Below, in pieces: positions 12,254-20,117 of a DNA stretch of 20,415 bases. The DNA lies in IMG/VR virus record IMGVR_UViG_3300042261_000928, positions 1 through 20,415 of that record; one strand, written 5' to 3'. The position numbers and the translations under genes are program-made. The stretch is from a virus. Under the pieces are notes generated by a model. That model was not told where the DNA came from. It made no database searches and worked only from the letters and a program-made list of their open reading frames with translations. Position 1 is the first letter of the stretch, and each line of letters starts with the position of its first letter.

Positions 12254-14607
12254 CAGGCCACCTCATCAAAGAGTGACTCCTGTCCATTGTTGCGCTTGGC
12301 GGACTCCAGATTGCGGCACGCAGTTTCGTAGTAGCTTCGCTTCAGCTCTATGCCGATGAACTTGCGGCCAAGTCTGATGGACTGGTAACCTTCACTGCCG
12401 ATGCCCGCGAAGGGACTGAGCACCGTTTCACCGGGGTTGCTCCAGAGCTTGACGGCGCGTTCGATGACCCCAAGCTGAAGCGGGCAGAGGTGGCGCTCAT
12501 CGTCAGGTTCGCGGGCTACCGCGACGTTGAGCACGTCGGTTTCCTTGATTCCTCTAAGAGTTTCAGTGCTACCGTCGTCATTTTGGCGATACTGAAGCGC
12601 CTCCATATGCAGCGATGGGTATGATGGCTGTGTTTCAGCGAACGCTCCCCCAAACGATGCGTGCCTATACCAGACAGGCGCAGCCCATTCCACCCATTCA
12701 GATTCCGTTATCCACCCATTTGGATTGTTATATTTCTCGGATATGCCCGCTCGAATCGGAGTATGGTTATCACCGGGCTTACGGAACAACAGCAGGTAGT
12801 CGGCAAGTGCCATTCTCATAACACTCGAGTCAGTGGCAAGACTCTTGAAAAGTAGTCCGCGCTCCTTGTTGCGCGTCGCCTGTATCTGTGGGTTCTTATC
12901 TATGCAGACCTCCCCTGCATAAATCCAACCTTCTTCCTCCATCATCTGAATGACCCGTCCTCGATAGTCCTTGATACCGATGTAGCCGTCCCTGCTCTGC
13001 ATCGCAGTGATCTGCATAAGGTGAACACAGTGGAGTCGTCCAGGACGTAGAACACGAAGAAGTTTGTCCTTTACGACCAGGAACCGGTAGTGTTCGATCA
13101 TTTCATTTACTGCTGTGCAGTTGCCGATATCGCGGGAACTGTTGGAGTAGGCATACATCCCAGGAAATGGCGGACTGTAGATGATGAGATCAACCGACTC
13201 GGTTGGAATCTTGTCAATCATCTCAACCGAGTCACCAAGGTGAAGCGTCCAATCTTTCCCGGTTGCTGTATCTGATGCGTAAGCCATTTCCTGGCGCGCC
13301 GCTCGGTCAAGCTGCAAGCCCTGCATATGCTCCACAAGTCCATCCATCATTTCTTCAAACTGCCTCCGCTTTCGGTTGATATTGTCGATAACCGCGCCTT
13401 CGGTTTCTGCCGTGATAATGTAGGCGTTCACTTGCTCCTTTTGCCCATAGCGGTCAAACCTGCTGATCGACTGGTGAAGATCCTCAAACGAATCAGAGAG
13501 CCCGACGTAAGCTGTATTGTGGCAGTGCTGCCAGTTAAGCCCGTATCCAGCGATTGATGGCTTGGTGACAAGCACTCGGATGTTGCCCTCAGCAAAGTCA
13601 ACAAGTTTCCGCTCCTTTGCGTCGACAGTCTCATTTCCGACGATCTCAACCGCGCCCGGTATCGTTTTGGCAAGCGCCGCGCTTTCAACGTTCAGGTTGC
13701 ACCAAAGGACCCAGCAGTCATTAGAGCCGTTTACCAGGTCAGCACAGGCCTGCACGCGGTCTTTGGTGGAATTCCTGCGGGCTGAAAGCCTCTCACTCAT
13801 AGTCCGGGCCTCGACGTGAAACAGCCGGTCACTGGTGGCTTCAGTGAGTTCAACTGTCACCTGCTGCCAGTTGACCGGCGGGCGGATGAACCCTTTATCG
13901 GAGAATCCGAGATCGGAAGGACGCCTGAGCGCAACGCTCCAGGTCGCAAGCCACTTGTAGAAATCGCTCACCGCGTGGCGTTTGAGTCTCCACGCGTGCG
14001 TGGTGTTCCCGTCCTGTTTGAAGTAGAGCGCTATGATCTCCTTGCCGCGCATAATATCGAGGAACTCTGCGTGGTTGATGATCTCGATAAGATCGTTGGG
14101 TGCCGGCGTCGCAGTGCAGGCAAGCCGGTAAGGTATGTTCTTGGCAAACTCAGTGATAGCCGCCCGCATCTTGCCCGAAAACGCTTTCAGGATGCTTGAC
14201 TCGTCAAGGATGATGTAACTAAAGTCCGACGCGTTGAACTTGTGAAGCATCTCATAGTTGGTGATGTTCAGTCCGTCGCCTACGTCTTCTCCACTTCGGC
14301 AATGAGTGATGGTGATGTCGAGCTTTTCCACCTCTCTGACTGTCTGAGTAGCGACTGCAAGCGGAGCAAGGATAAGCCCGCGCCCCTTTGTGTGCTCGCC
14401 GATAATGCGGCCCCATTCAGCCTGCATAAACGTCTTGCCGGTCCCTGTCGCTGTAAAGAGCGCCGCCCGCCCACGATTGACAGCCCATTTGACGATTGCT
14501 CTCTGATAGTCAAAGAGCATCGGGTTGATCAGATCGTCAGCAACTTCGAAGCCGACAGGCTTGAGATCGGTTGTCTTGCTGTTCAAAAACTCGCTGTAAC
14601 TATTCAT
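12253..14607 (-). CDS. SNF2-like helicase fused to a DNA methyltransferase
   Basis: A 784-residue fusion. Residues 1-430 form an SF2 helicase: motif I TATGTGKT 52-59, motif II LDESS 134-138, motif III CTATPAPND 164-172, and motif VI HQSISRFDRYGQ 378-389, as in SNF2/DEAD-box translocases. Residues 450-784 form a beta-class amino methyltransferase, with catalytic motif IV SPPFP 478-482 before SAM motif I SPFAGIGSEG 731-740 and a FIGIELKRSYYETA end. SPPF fits N4-cytosine or N6-adenine methylation; the target is unknown. No nuclease domain is seen, so it is not a full Type I or III restriction enzyme. It probably protects phage DNA while moving along it. I chose ATG 14607, which overlaps the RecD stop in an ATGA; a TTG at 14625 behind GAGG would add six residues. 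Confidence 0.87.
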   Translation of the reverse strand: MNSYSEFLNSKTTDLKPVGFEVADDLINPMLFDYQRAIVKWAVNRGRAALFTATGTGKTFMQAEWGRIIGEHTKGRGLILAPLAVATQTVREVEKLDITITHCRSGEDVGDGLNITNYEMLHKFNASDFSYIILDESSILKAFSGKMRAAITEFAKNIPYRLACTATPAPNDLIEIINHAEFLDIMRGKEIIALYFKQDGNTTHAWRLKRHAVSDFYKWLATWSVALRRPSDLGFSDKGFIRPPVNWQQVTVELTEATSDRLFHVEARTMSERLSARRNSTKDRVQACADLVNGSNDCWVLWCNLNVESAALAKTIPGAVEIVGNETVDAKERKLVDFAEGNIRVLVTKPSIAGYGLNWQHCHNTAYVGLSDSFEDLHQSISRFDRYGQKEQVNAYIITAETEGAVIDNINRKRRQFEEMMDGLVEHMQGLQLDRAARQEMAYASDTATGKDWTLHLGDSVEMIDKIPTESVDLIIYSPPFPGMYAYSNSSRDIGNCTAVNEMIEHYRFLVVKDKLLRVLRPGRLHCVHLMQITAMQSRDGYIGIKDYRGRVIQMMEEEGWIYAGEVCIDKNPQIQATRNKERGLLFKSLATDSSVMRMALADYLLLFRKPGDNHTPIRAGISEKYNNPNGWITESEWVEWAAPVWYRHASFGGAFAETQPSYPSLHMEALQYRQNDDGSTETLRGIKETDVLNVAVAREPDDERHLCPLQLGVIERAVKLWSNPGETVLSPFAGIGSEGYQSIRLGRKFIGIELKRSYYETACRNLESAKRNNGQESLFDEVA

Positions 14608-16856
14608 TGCTCCATCCCCATCCAAGTCCGCCTCTTAGCCGCCGCGGTTGCTCCCATAGCTCGGCGGATGCCGAGCTTATCCCCAAGCACAACGCTTGTT
14701 TTGCGCGCTCGAGTGACCGCGGTGTATACGATGTTTCGTGAAAGCATATAGGTATGCTGCTTGTGAACGATGCTCACCACGCAGGGCCACTCAGACCCTT
14801 GTGCTTTGTGGCAAGTGATCGCGTAAGCGAGCACGATATCCTTCGCTTCGTCGCTCCCGACCTCCACTGCCGTAGGCAGTGGCATATCATCAAACTGTAT
14901 GATGATATGGCCGGGGTCCTTCCCAATGCCGTCAGTCACGTCAACGACAATGCCCTGCGTGCCGTTCATCACTCCGAGCTGGTAGTTGTTACGCGTCTGC
15001 ATCACCTTGTCGCCGGGGTAGAAACGCGTGCGAATGGCCTTCTCTTCAGCAGGAACGGGCGGAAGCTTGCGCCCCTGAGCATCCTGCCATATGCGCTGCA
15101 TCTCGGCGTTGATTCGAATAACCCCGAGAGGTCCCTTGTTCTGAGGAGTGATGATCTGGCACTCGTTTGCCGGATGAAACCCCCACTTGGCGAACTGCTC
15201 GCGCATCAGCATCCGCAAACTTTCGAGGACTAGCTCAGGATCTTCCATGTTGTCGATGAGCCACCATTCACGCCCCCCTGCAGGGAGCGTAGGGGTAGAT
15301 TTGGGAACGTCCCCATCTAGGACCTTGTTACAGTTCTGGGCAAGCGCCCCCGCTGCGCGGTGGCAAACATCCAAAATATGGAAAGGCACGGTCCTGTTCG
15401 TAAGAGCATCGCGAAGCGTGTTCCCCGCGCCGATCGGCGGAAGCTGGTTATGGTCGCCCACCATCAGCAGTTGCGTTTTCGAGAAATCGATGGCACTCAT
15501 CAGACTCCAGAGTAGCCTGATATCGCACATGCTGACCTCATCCACGATCACAAGCGAGTGTGGAAGTTGGTTGTCGGCGTCGTAGATGAACCGCCCTTCA
15601 AACGGGCTATACTCAAGCAGCCTGTGGATAGTCTGTGCGGTCGCTCCGCCCGCGTGCTGGCTCATTCGCTTTGCGGCTTTGCCCGTTGGGGCACACATCG
15701 CGACCTCAAGACCCATATTGGTGAAAACGCGGCGTGCCGCCGCGATGGTGAAGCTCTTGCCGGTTCCCGCCGCGCCTGAGATTATGGATACTCTGCTTCG
15801 CAGCACCATCGCTATTGCGGCGCGTTGGGAGTCAGTCGGCTGAGAGCCGACTGAGGATGCAATTGCCTGCTCTATTTCCGAGTCTTCGCGAAGCGATTCC
15901 TTCTTGCCGGAGGCAAGCCAGTTGATGATATCCTGCTCTTTGCGGTAGAGATCGCGAAGGGCGATGCGCACTGTGCCATCGGTTTCATCCTCGATGGCTA
16001 TCACTTGCGGAACATTGTCATCACATAACACCTGCAACTCGCACCGGATGAAGCCGTCTGCCTGCAGGCTGTCAAGGCAGAGCTTTGCCATCGCAAGCTT
16101 AACCAGGTCGCTTCGAAGTATCCACGTGTGGCCGCTTTCATCAGCCTGTTTGCAAAGCAAGTCAAGCAAGCAAGCGCGGATGCGGCCGGGATGGTCCTTC
16201 GGCACTCCGATCTTCTGTGCAACCTCGTCGGTTCGCGCAAATGCCCAGCCGTGAATCTCCTCACAGAGCACGTAAGGGTTATCCTCGAGCACGGCACGCG
16301 CCCGGTTACCGTAGCGCTCTGCGATCTTCTTGATCTGGCCATGAGTGAGCCCGAAACCGGCAAGCCAGGTTGATATGGCGTTTACGTCGGCGTGCTCTGT
16401 CCAGGCTGCCGCTATCGCGGCAACAACACCTTCGGTGAGCTTGGCTGCCTGTGCAATTCTGTGAGGCTCTTCCCGGATGATGCGGTCAAAGTCACATCCA
16501 CACTCTGCTGCTACCAGCTTGGCCTTGGCCGGGCCTATGCCCTTGAAAGCTGGGTTGTTCGCAAGGTAGCTTGCAAGTCCTTCTTCGGTCGCCTCCGGTT
16601 CCGGGTAGCTGATGCAGCTTGCCTCAAACTGCGGCCCAAACTTCGGATGACGGGTCCAGTTGCCGTGCAGGATGATCTGCTCATCACGCTGCACCCGCGA
16701 CTTGATAGAGAACTTCACGTCCCTGTCAAGGAGCGGCCCGCTGTCTGCAATGAGAACCCCCGCGCTGAACGCGTCTGAATCGTAGTATAGGTGGGACACG
16801 CGCCCGGTGATCTCGGTTTCGCCTGCCCGATCTCGTTGCTCAAGAGCGACTTCCAT
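14604..16856 (-). CDS. recD2: RecD2-like DNA helicase
   Basis: A 750-residue SF1B helicase, close to the usual length of RecD2. In order: an N-terminal OB-like region (GRVSHLYYDSDAFSAGVL), a helix-hairpin-helix near GIGPAKA 106-112 with a second helical repeat region to about 300, Walker A SGAAGTGKS 360-368, Walker B VIVDE 436-440, motif III MVGDHNQLPPIGAG 465-478, and C-terminal motifs CHKAQGSEW and YTAVTRARK. It unwinds DNA 5' to 3' and in phages supports recombination-dependent replication. ATG 16856 has AGGGG 8-9 bases upstream and overlaps the nuclease gene by 17 bases. The gene appears intact. Confidence 0.9.
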   Translation of the reverse strand: MEVALEQRDRAGETEITGRVSHLYYDSDAFSAGVLIADSGPLLDRDVKFSIKSRVQRDEQIILHGNWTRHPKFGPQFEASCISYPEPEATEEGLASYLANNPAFKGIGPAKAKLVAAECGCDFDRIIREEPHRIAQAAKLTEGVVAAIAAAWTEHADVNAISTWLAGFGLTHGQIKKIAERYGNRARAVLEDNPYVLCEEIHGWAFARTDEVAQKIGVPKDHPGRIRACLLDLLCKQADESGHTWILRSDLVKLAMAKLCLDSLQADGFIRCELQVLCDDNVPQVIAIEDETDGTVRIALRDLYRKEQDIINWLASGKKESLREDSEIEQAIASSVGSQPTDSQRAAIAMVLRSRVSIISGAAGTGKSFTIAAARRVFTNMGLEVAMCAPTGKAAKRMSQHAGGATAQTIHRLLEYSPFEGRFIYDADNQLPHSLVIVDEVSMCDIRLLWSLMSAIDFSKTQLLMVGDHNQLPPIGAGNTLRDALTNRTVPFHILDVCHRAAGALAQNCNKVLDGDVPKSTPTLPAGGREWWLIDNMEDPELVLESLRMLMREQFAKWGFHPANECQIITPQNKGPLGVIRINAEMQRIWQDAQGRKLPPVPAEEKAIRTRFYPGDKVMQTRNNYQLGVMNGTQGIVVDVTDGIGKDPGHIIIQFDDMPLPTAVEVGSDEAKDIVLAYAITCHKAQGSEWPCVVSIVHKQHTYMLSRNIVYTAVTRARKTSVVLGDKLGIRRAMGATAAAKRRTWMGMEQ

Positions 16857-17268
16857 AGTATTTATCCCCTTGCTTTAGCATCTGTGTCACAAGCGCATGT
16901 GCGTGCCCTCTGTCGTGGGCGAAGACCACGTGCACGGGATGGTAAGCCTGCATAATGCCGACGATGATTCCAAGTAGCGCCGCTGGCGCTATGTCTGACG
17001 TGTAAGTGCCTGAGAGGATATCCTCAAGGCTCCCTTCGATCACTACCGCAGCGAACTGGTATGATTGCAGCTTCTGTAGCTCTCTGGTGAACCGTCGCCG
17101 CCCGCGAAGCACTGTGTGGATGAGGTCTTGCACACTCTTGCGCTCGATTGCGAAGCTTTCCTCAAGCCCGGCGAGTGAGTAGTCGCCAGCAGGAAGAGCG
17201 CGGCGCTCGCAGTCGAACTCTTCGAACGAGTAGGGGCGCTGTTCGCGCGTATCGATCACTACGCGCAT
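16840..17268 (-). CDS. ERCC4-domain (XPF/Mus81-type) nuclease
   Basis: A 142-residue single-domain protein. It starts MRVVIDTREQRPYSF, then shows ALPAGDYSLAG and FAIERKSVQDL: the ERCC4 nuclease signature D-x-R-E, GDY and ERK-x-x-x-D. The family cuts branched or flapped DNA. The C-terminal helix-hairpin-helix domains of cellular XPF are missing, as is usual in phage versions. ATG 17268 has AAGGG 9 bases upstream and overlaps the upstream gene by 10 bases. Next to RecD2, the Sak4-like ATPase and the DUF669 protein, it likely resolves recombination or replication intermediates. Confidence 0.88.
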   Translation of the reverse strand: MRVVIDTREQRPYSFEEFDCERRALPAGDYSLAGLEESFAIERKSVQDLIHTVLRGRRRFTRELQKLQSYQFAAVVIEGSLEDILSGTYTSDIAPAALLGIIVGIMQAYHPVHVVFAHDRGHAHALVTQMLKQGDKYYGSRS

Positions 17269-17456
17269 TTTGATAGCCCTTCCATTCTCGCGATGAGTGA
17301 CTTGACAGTAACAATGGCCCTGCATACTCCGTTTGGCCTTGCGCCGGGACTATCCACCCAAACCCAGGGCAGTTTGGCCGGGCACTTCTCATCGTTGCCC
17401 TTGTTCGCGCACTTGTCGCACTCCGGAAGCCAGTAACCCCCGTATCTGATTCTCAT
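17259..17456 (-). CDS. Small Cys-rich protein
   Basis: A 65-residue protein with C13, C16, C25 and C45 (PECDKCANKGNDEKCPAK then NGVCRAI). The first three resemble a zinc-binding knuckle. Not recognised. The GGAGGAGG site just before the ATG at 17456 is strong, and the gene follows directly after the hairpin cluster at 17492-17572, so it may be the first gene of a transcript controlled by that element. Confidence 0.6.
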   Translation of the reverse strand: MRIRYGGYWLPECDKCANKGNDEKCPAKLPWVWVDSPGARPNGVCRAIVTVKSLIARMEGLSKCA

Positions 17457-17491
17457 TTCCTCCTCCAGCCTGCCCGCTTACGAGTCACGAA

Positions 17492-17532
17492 AAAAGCGCC
17501 TCTGGGATTCCCTGCCGGAAAGAGGCGCTTTT
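17492..17532 (-). terminator. Rho-independent terminator (hairpin A)
   Basis: A 12-bp perfect stem (AAAAGCGCCTCT 17492-17503 with AGAGGCGCTTTT 17521-17532) has a 17-base loop and, on the minus strand, ends in a run of six T. It lies 59 bases downstream of the DUF669 gene stop. It overlaps hairpin B, so only one of the two stems can form fully. Confidence 0.75.
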
Positions 17533-17542
17533 CCGGCAGGGA
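17509..17542 (-). promoter_or_regulatory. Competing hairpin B (antiterminator-like)
   Basis: A 13-bp perfect stem (17509-17521 with 17530-17542) with an 8-base loop, GAGGCGCT on the plus strand. Its loop contains most of one arm of hairpin A, so forming B hides the arm needed for the terminator, as in an attenuator. The loop could instead pair downstream as a pseudoknot. Confidence 0.5.
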
Positions 17543-17547
17543 TGCAA

Positions 17548-17572
17548 GTAACGCAAGCGATGTGAGCGTTAC
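17548..17572. repeat. Third hairpin of the cluster
   Basis: GTAACGC (17548-17554) and GCGTTAC (17566-17572) form a 7-bp perfect stem with an 11-base loop, 19 bases after the DUF669 stop codon and upstream of hairpins A and B in the transcript. Its left arm region, AAGTAACGCAA, differs by one base from the 9-mer context of the inverted repeat in the primase gene. Confidence 0.5.
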
Positions 17573-17590
17573 AGAAGGCAGCGCCGCCGC

Positions 17591-18088
17591 CTATTCCTCA
17601 GCAAAGGGGTCGAAGTCGCCCTCGTCGCCGCCTGCGGCGGCAGCCGCTTCCTCTGCCATATCCGCTGACGCGAGGCTCTTGAGGTAACAGTTGGTCTTGG
17701 TCGGGTCGTTCTTCTGCAGAACGACGGTTGCGATGCATTCCACATCGAGGAGCTTATTCAGGTTCTTGTCGAGGAACGAGGAGAGCTTGAACCGGGCATC
17801 ATCGACGTTGACGCCCATAGTCTTGAGATCCTTCTTCAGGTAGCCCAGGTTCTGGTTCGTGGTCAGCATATTGTTGCGGAAAACCTTCCACCCGTCATAC
17901 TGACCGCCTACCACGTGCCACTCCTGGGAGAGCATCAGATCCCCCGCCTTGGAATAGCCCAAGTTTAGACTGTAGAGCTTGATTCGATATTCGCCGGGGG
18001 GAACCCCGCCACCGCCAGCGGGTATAGGTTCATCCCGGAACGGATCGTCAAGCCCTCGTAGATCGGCAACGTTCACTGCTGTCGTCAT
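17591..18088 (-). CDS. DUF669-type single-stranded DNA-binding protein
   Basis: A 165-residue protein with the DUF669 pattern PPGEYRIKLYSLNLGYSKAG, then LSQEWHVVGGQYDGWKVF and LGYLKKDLKTMGVN. The C-terminus is Ala-rich then strongly acidic, ending DEGDFDPFAEE, like the protein-docking tail of SSB proteins. The family is routinely found beside Sak4-like ATPases in phage recombination loci and is thought to bind ssDNA. ATG 18088 overlaps the ATPase stop by ATGA, with AGGTGAG upstream. The gene is followed by a terminator-like hairpin cluster. Confidence 0.83.
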   Translation of the reverse strand: MTTAVNVADLRGLDDPFRDEPIPAGGGGVPPGEYRIKLYSLNLGYSKAGDLMLSQEWHVVGGQYDGWKVFRNNMLTTNQNLGYLKKDLKTMGVNVDDARFKLSSFLDKNLNKLLDVECIATVVLQKNDPTKTNCYLKSLASADMAEEAAAAAGGDEGDFDPFAEE

Positions 18089-18846
18089 TTCTTCTCACCT
18101 GTCCTTGTAGTTTTTGCGGGCGCATCTTTCGCGCCCAGTCCTGCCGCAAGCGCGGCAGCAAATGCGTGGTAGTCAAGCGGAAGCGGGTCGGGAATCGCGA
18201 ACTGAGAACGGTTACCCGCTTCGTAGATAGTCGTGGGTTGACAGTGAATCACTCTTTCTGTTCCGACTATTGCACCGGTTTCGTTGTCAGTCACGTCCTC
18301 AAGACCCGCATAGAGAATGAAGTCAACCAAATCCATAACTACACGGGTAGCGCCATCGCTGAGCGTGGGGGTAATTTTCGGCACCTTTCCCAGCCGCGTT
18401 TTGACCTGTTTCTCTTTCGCGTGACTGATCAGTATCAGCCCATAGGGCAGTAGCGCCAGCCCGGTCAACATACGATTCAGGAGCTTGTTGGTTGTGCCGT
18501 AGATGTCTGTCGAATCTCCTTCGCTCGGAGTCTTGACGTTGAACTGCTTGCAGGTGTGTTCTAGACACATCCGGTAGAGGTTATCAATCGTGTCAATAAC
18601 CACCGTGCGATAGTGATGGTCTCCTTGTTTGATCTCTACACACAATTCAAGGAACGTAGACCATGTGTGGCAGGGCACTTGAAATACTTCGAGACTGTTC
18701 AACCCCGGCTCGGTGGATATGAATATCGCACCTTCGGCTTGTGATGCCCACGTGCTCTTTCCGATCTTGTTTTCGCCGTAGAGCAAGATTGAGAAATCCC
18801 GTATGTCCCGCTTGATAGGTGTCTTCTCGGTAGGCAGCAGTCCCAT
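18085..18846 (-). CDS. Sak4-like RecA-fold ATPase (AAA_24)
   Basis: A 253-residue P-loop ATPase. Walker A GENKIGKS 24-31, Walker B VVIDTID 82-88, and a sensor-like LILISHAKEK 138-147 place it in the AAA_24 / Sak4 group of minimal RecA-like phage annealing or recombination ATPases, which load onto ssDNA with the DUF669 partner. ATG 18846 follows an AAGGAGG site by 10 bases. The open frame runs on to 18915, but that part is a shadow of the preceding gene. The C-terminus is Ala/Lys-rich (KDAPAKTTRTGEKK) and probably disordered. Confidence 0.85.
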   Translation of the reverse strand: MGLLPTEKTPIKRDIRDFSILLYGENKIGKSTWASQAEGAIFISTEPGLNSLEVFQVPCHTWSTFLELCVEIKQGDHHYRTVVIDTIDNLYRMCLEHTCKQFNVKTPSEGDSTDIYGTTNKLLNRMLTGLALLPYGLILISHAKEKQVKTRLGKVPKITPTLSDGATRVVMDLVDFILYAGLEDVTDNETGAIVGTERVIHCQPTTIYEAGNRSQFAIPDPLPLDYHAFAAALAAGLGAKDAPAKTTRTGEKK

Positions 18847-18848
18847 AG

Positions 18849-19193
18849 CTATGCCGCCTCCTTCCGCACCTGCACAGCAACCGGGCAGGTGCAGGGCTTC
18901 GATTCCTCCACACACTGCCAGCTGTCAGGGCGCGCCTCGTGCCCGTCAAATCCTGCGAAGCTTCCACGCGCTGCTGCCTGATGGTTCCATGCAAGGTTGT
19001 AACCGAGCTTGACGAGCTCAACCTTTGCGGCCAGTTCCGCATCCTTGACTATCGTCTGGTTGCCCTGCTCGTCGGTTATCACAAATCCGGTGATACCTCC
19101 ACACGCGGGGCATCCGGTGAAGCTCGGGAACTTGATGGAAGCGGCCCCGCCGATGGTCTGGTTCGTGAACTGGATTGCTTCACAGAGTTCCAT
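18849..19193 (-). CDS. Hypothetical protein with two Cys pairs
   Basis: A 114-residue protein. It has CPACGG near residue 28 and CTCPV near the C-terminus, so it may bind zinc, and an acidic helical middle (VKDAELAAKVELVKLGYN). Not recognised. ATG 19193 shares one base with the upstream stop (TGATG), with GAGGTG 5 bases upstream; a GTG just before it has poor spacing. It sits between the coiled-coil protein and the ATPase and is likely part of the same recombination operon. Confidence 0.6.
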   Translation of the reverse strand: MELCEAIQFTNQTIGGAASIKFPSFTGCPACGGITGFVITDEQGNQTIVKDAELAAKVELVKLGYNLAWNHQAAARGSFAGFDGHEARPDSWQCVEESKPCTCPVAVQVRKEAA

Positions 19194-19723
19194 CACTGCA
19201 CCTCGGATGCAACTTCGACGCCGTAGAACTTGGAAAGGTCGGTTGCGATCTGCGCGCGCGGTTCCTCTCTTGCCGCTACAAATGGGGGCCGCGTGGAGTC
19301 GTTCTTGCAGATTCCGTTGAACGCAGTCTTGTCGAGCTGGAGAGCCATCCTGTGGTCAACAGCCCAGATAAGAGCTTCTCCAGCATCGTAGTCGTAGACG
19401 TTGAATATCTTGACTTCACCGCCTGCGACGGGCTTTTTGTCGCCTGTAGCCTTGTAGCGCTCAAGCAGCGCTTCGCGCATAAGTCCCTCAACCTTGGCAA
19501 GCTCTTCGTCGGCTTTCTTTTGAGCGTCGAACAGCTCGGGATGGTCCTCTCGGACCTGTTCGAAGAGCATGTTGACATCGGATTTTGCGTCAGCTGCTTC
19601 ACGCCTGGCACGGGCAAGTTCGATCATCAGGTTTTCTAGTAACACTTTTGAGGCTCCCACCTCTTGTGCAACTGTTTGGGTTACCGGAACTTGCACCGCA
19701 TCTGAAACCGTGCTATCATTCAT
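19193..19723 (-). CDS. Conserved coiled-coil protein of phage recombination cluster
   Basis: A 176-residue protein. Residues about 20-90 form a charged coiled coil (ENLMIELARARREAADAKSD ... EELAKVEGLMREALLERY). A compact domain follows, with KIFNVYDYDAGEALIWAVD, LQLDKTAFNGICK and a late AQIATDLSKFYG. From memory, this second pattern (DYD..EAL.WA....ALKLDKTAF) is widespread in phage recombination operons but has no firm function. ATG 19723 is chosen for its AAGGGTGA site 5 bases upstream; the GTG at 19732 overlaps the previous stop (GTGA) but lies inside that site. Confidence 0.68.
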   Translation of the reverse strand: MNDSTVSDAVQVPVTQTVAQEVGASKVLLENLMIELARARREAADAKSDVNMLFEQVREDHPELFDAQKKADEELAKVEGLMREALLERYKATGDKKPVAGGEVKIFNVYDYDAGEALIWAVDHRMALQLDKTAFNGICKNDSTRPPFVAAREEPRAQIATDLSKFYGVEVASEVQ

Positions 19724-19728
19724 CTGAT

Positions 19729-19839
19729 TCACCCTTTCGTGATTTTCCGTAGGAAACTATTGAAGCCTGTGAGCGCTGTAACGTTCGCAGGCTCAAACCT
19801 CTTCGAAGTGTTGACCTTGATATCGTCTATGTCTCTCAC
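19729..19839 (-). CDS. Possible 36-residue peptide, unknown
   Basis: This ORF fills the only gap between two genes. It starts with GTG at 19839, overlapping the upstream stop as GTGA, and its TGA overlaps the start region of the next gene. The peptide reads VRDIDDIKVNTSKRF, then EPANVTALTGFNSFLRKITKG. A strong GGGGAGG lies directly against the GTG, which is too close for ideal spacing; no better start exists in frame. The perfect tiling argues that it is real. Part of it can fold as an imperfect hairpin (GCCTG/CAGGC). Confidence 0.45.
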   Translation of the reverse strand: MRDIDDIKVNTSKRFEPANVTALTGFNSFLRKITKG

Positions 19840-20117
19840 CTCCCCTGAGCCCAGTCACCGATCAACCATATCGACCCGTAGACCATCCCGGTGATGAGGA
19901 GCAGGAACCCCACATTGACCGCTGTATCAACCTTCCTGCCGCGCTCTATCCGTCGCTCGCGCCTGCGATCAATGCTCCTCTGGATAGCCTCATCCACAGC
20001 GCTCATTCCTGCCGCCGAACCTACCTGTGGACGCCGCATCTGGCACCACTCACTGCACGGGCAGCTGGAACAGTGTTTGCGCAAGCAGATGGCTTCCTTG
20101 TCAGTCCGCTGAATCAT
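19836..20117 (-). CDS. Small protein with Cys cluster and C-terminal membrane segment
   Basis: A 93-residue protein. The N-terminus has CLRKHCSSCPCSEWC, a five-Cys cluster that could bind metal. A very basic helix (SIDRRRERRIERGRK) leads into one hydrophobic segment (VGFLLLITGMVYGSIWLIG) at the C-terminus, as in a tail-anchored membrane protein. ATG 20117 has GGGAGTGA 5 bases upstream and overlaps the end of the preceding gene by 17 bases. An ATG at 20132 is possible. Function unknown. Confidence 0.6.
   Translation of the reverse strand: MIQRTDKEAICLRKHCSSCPCSEWCQMRRPQVGSAAGMSAVDEAIQRSIDRRRERRIERGRKVDTAVNVGFLLLITGMVYGSIWLIGDWAQGR

Noticed and set aside
13816-14199. Plus-strand open frame of 127 codons inside the helicase-methyltransferase gene
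   Set aside because: It is antisense to clear helicase coding sequence; no motif or upstream ribosome binding site.
14754-15233. Plus-strand open frame of 159 codons inside the RecD2 gene
   Set aside because: It is antisense to conserved helicase motifs and unlike any family I know.
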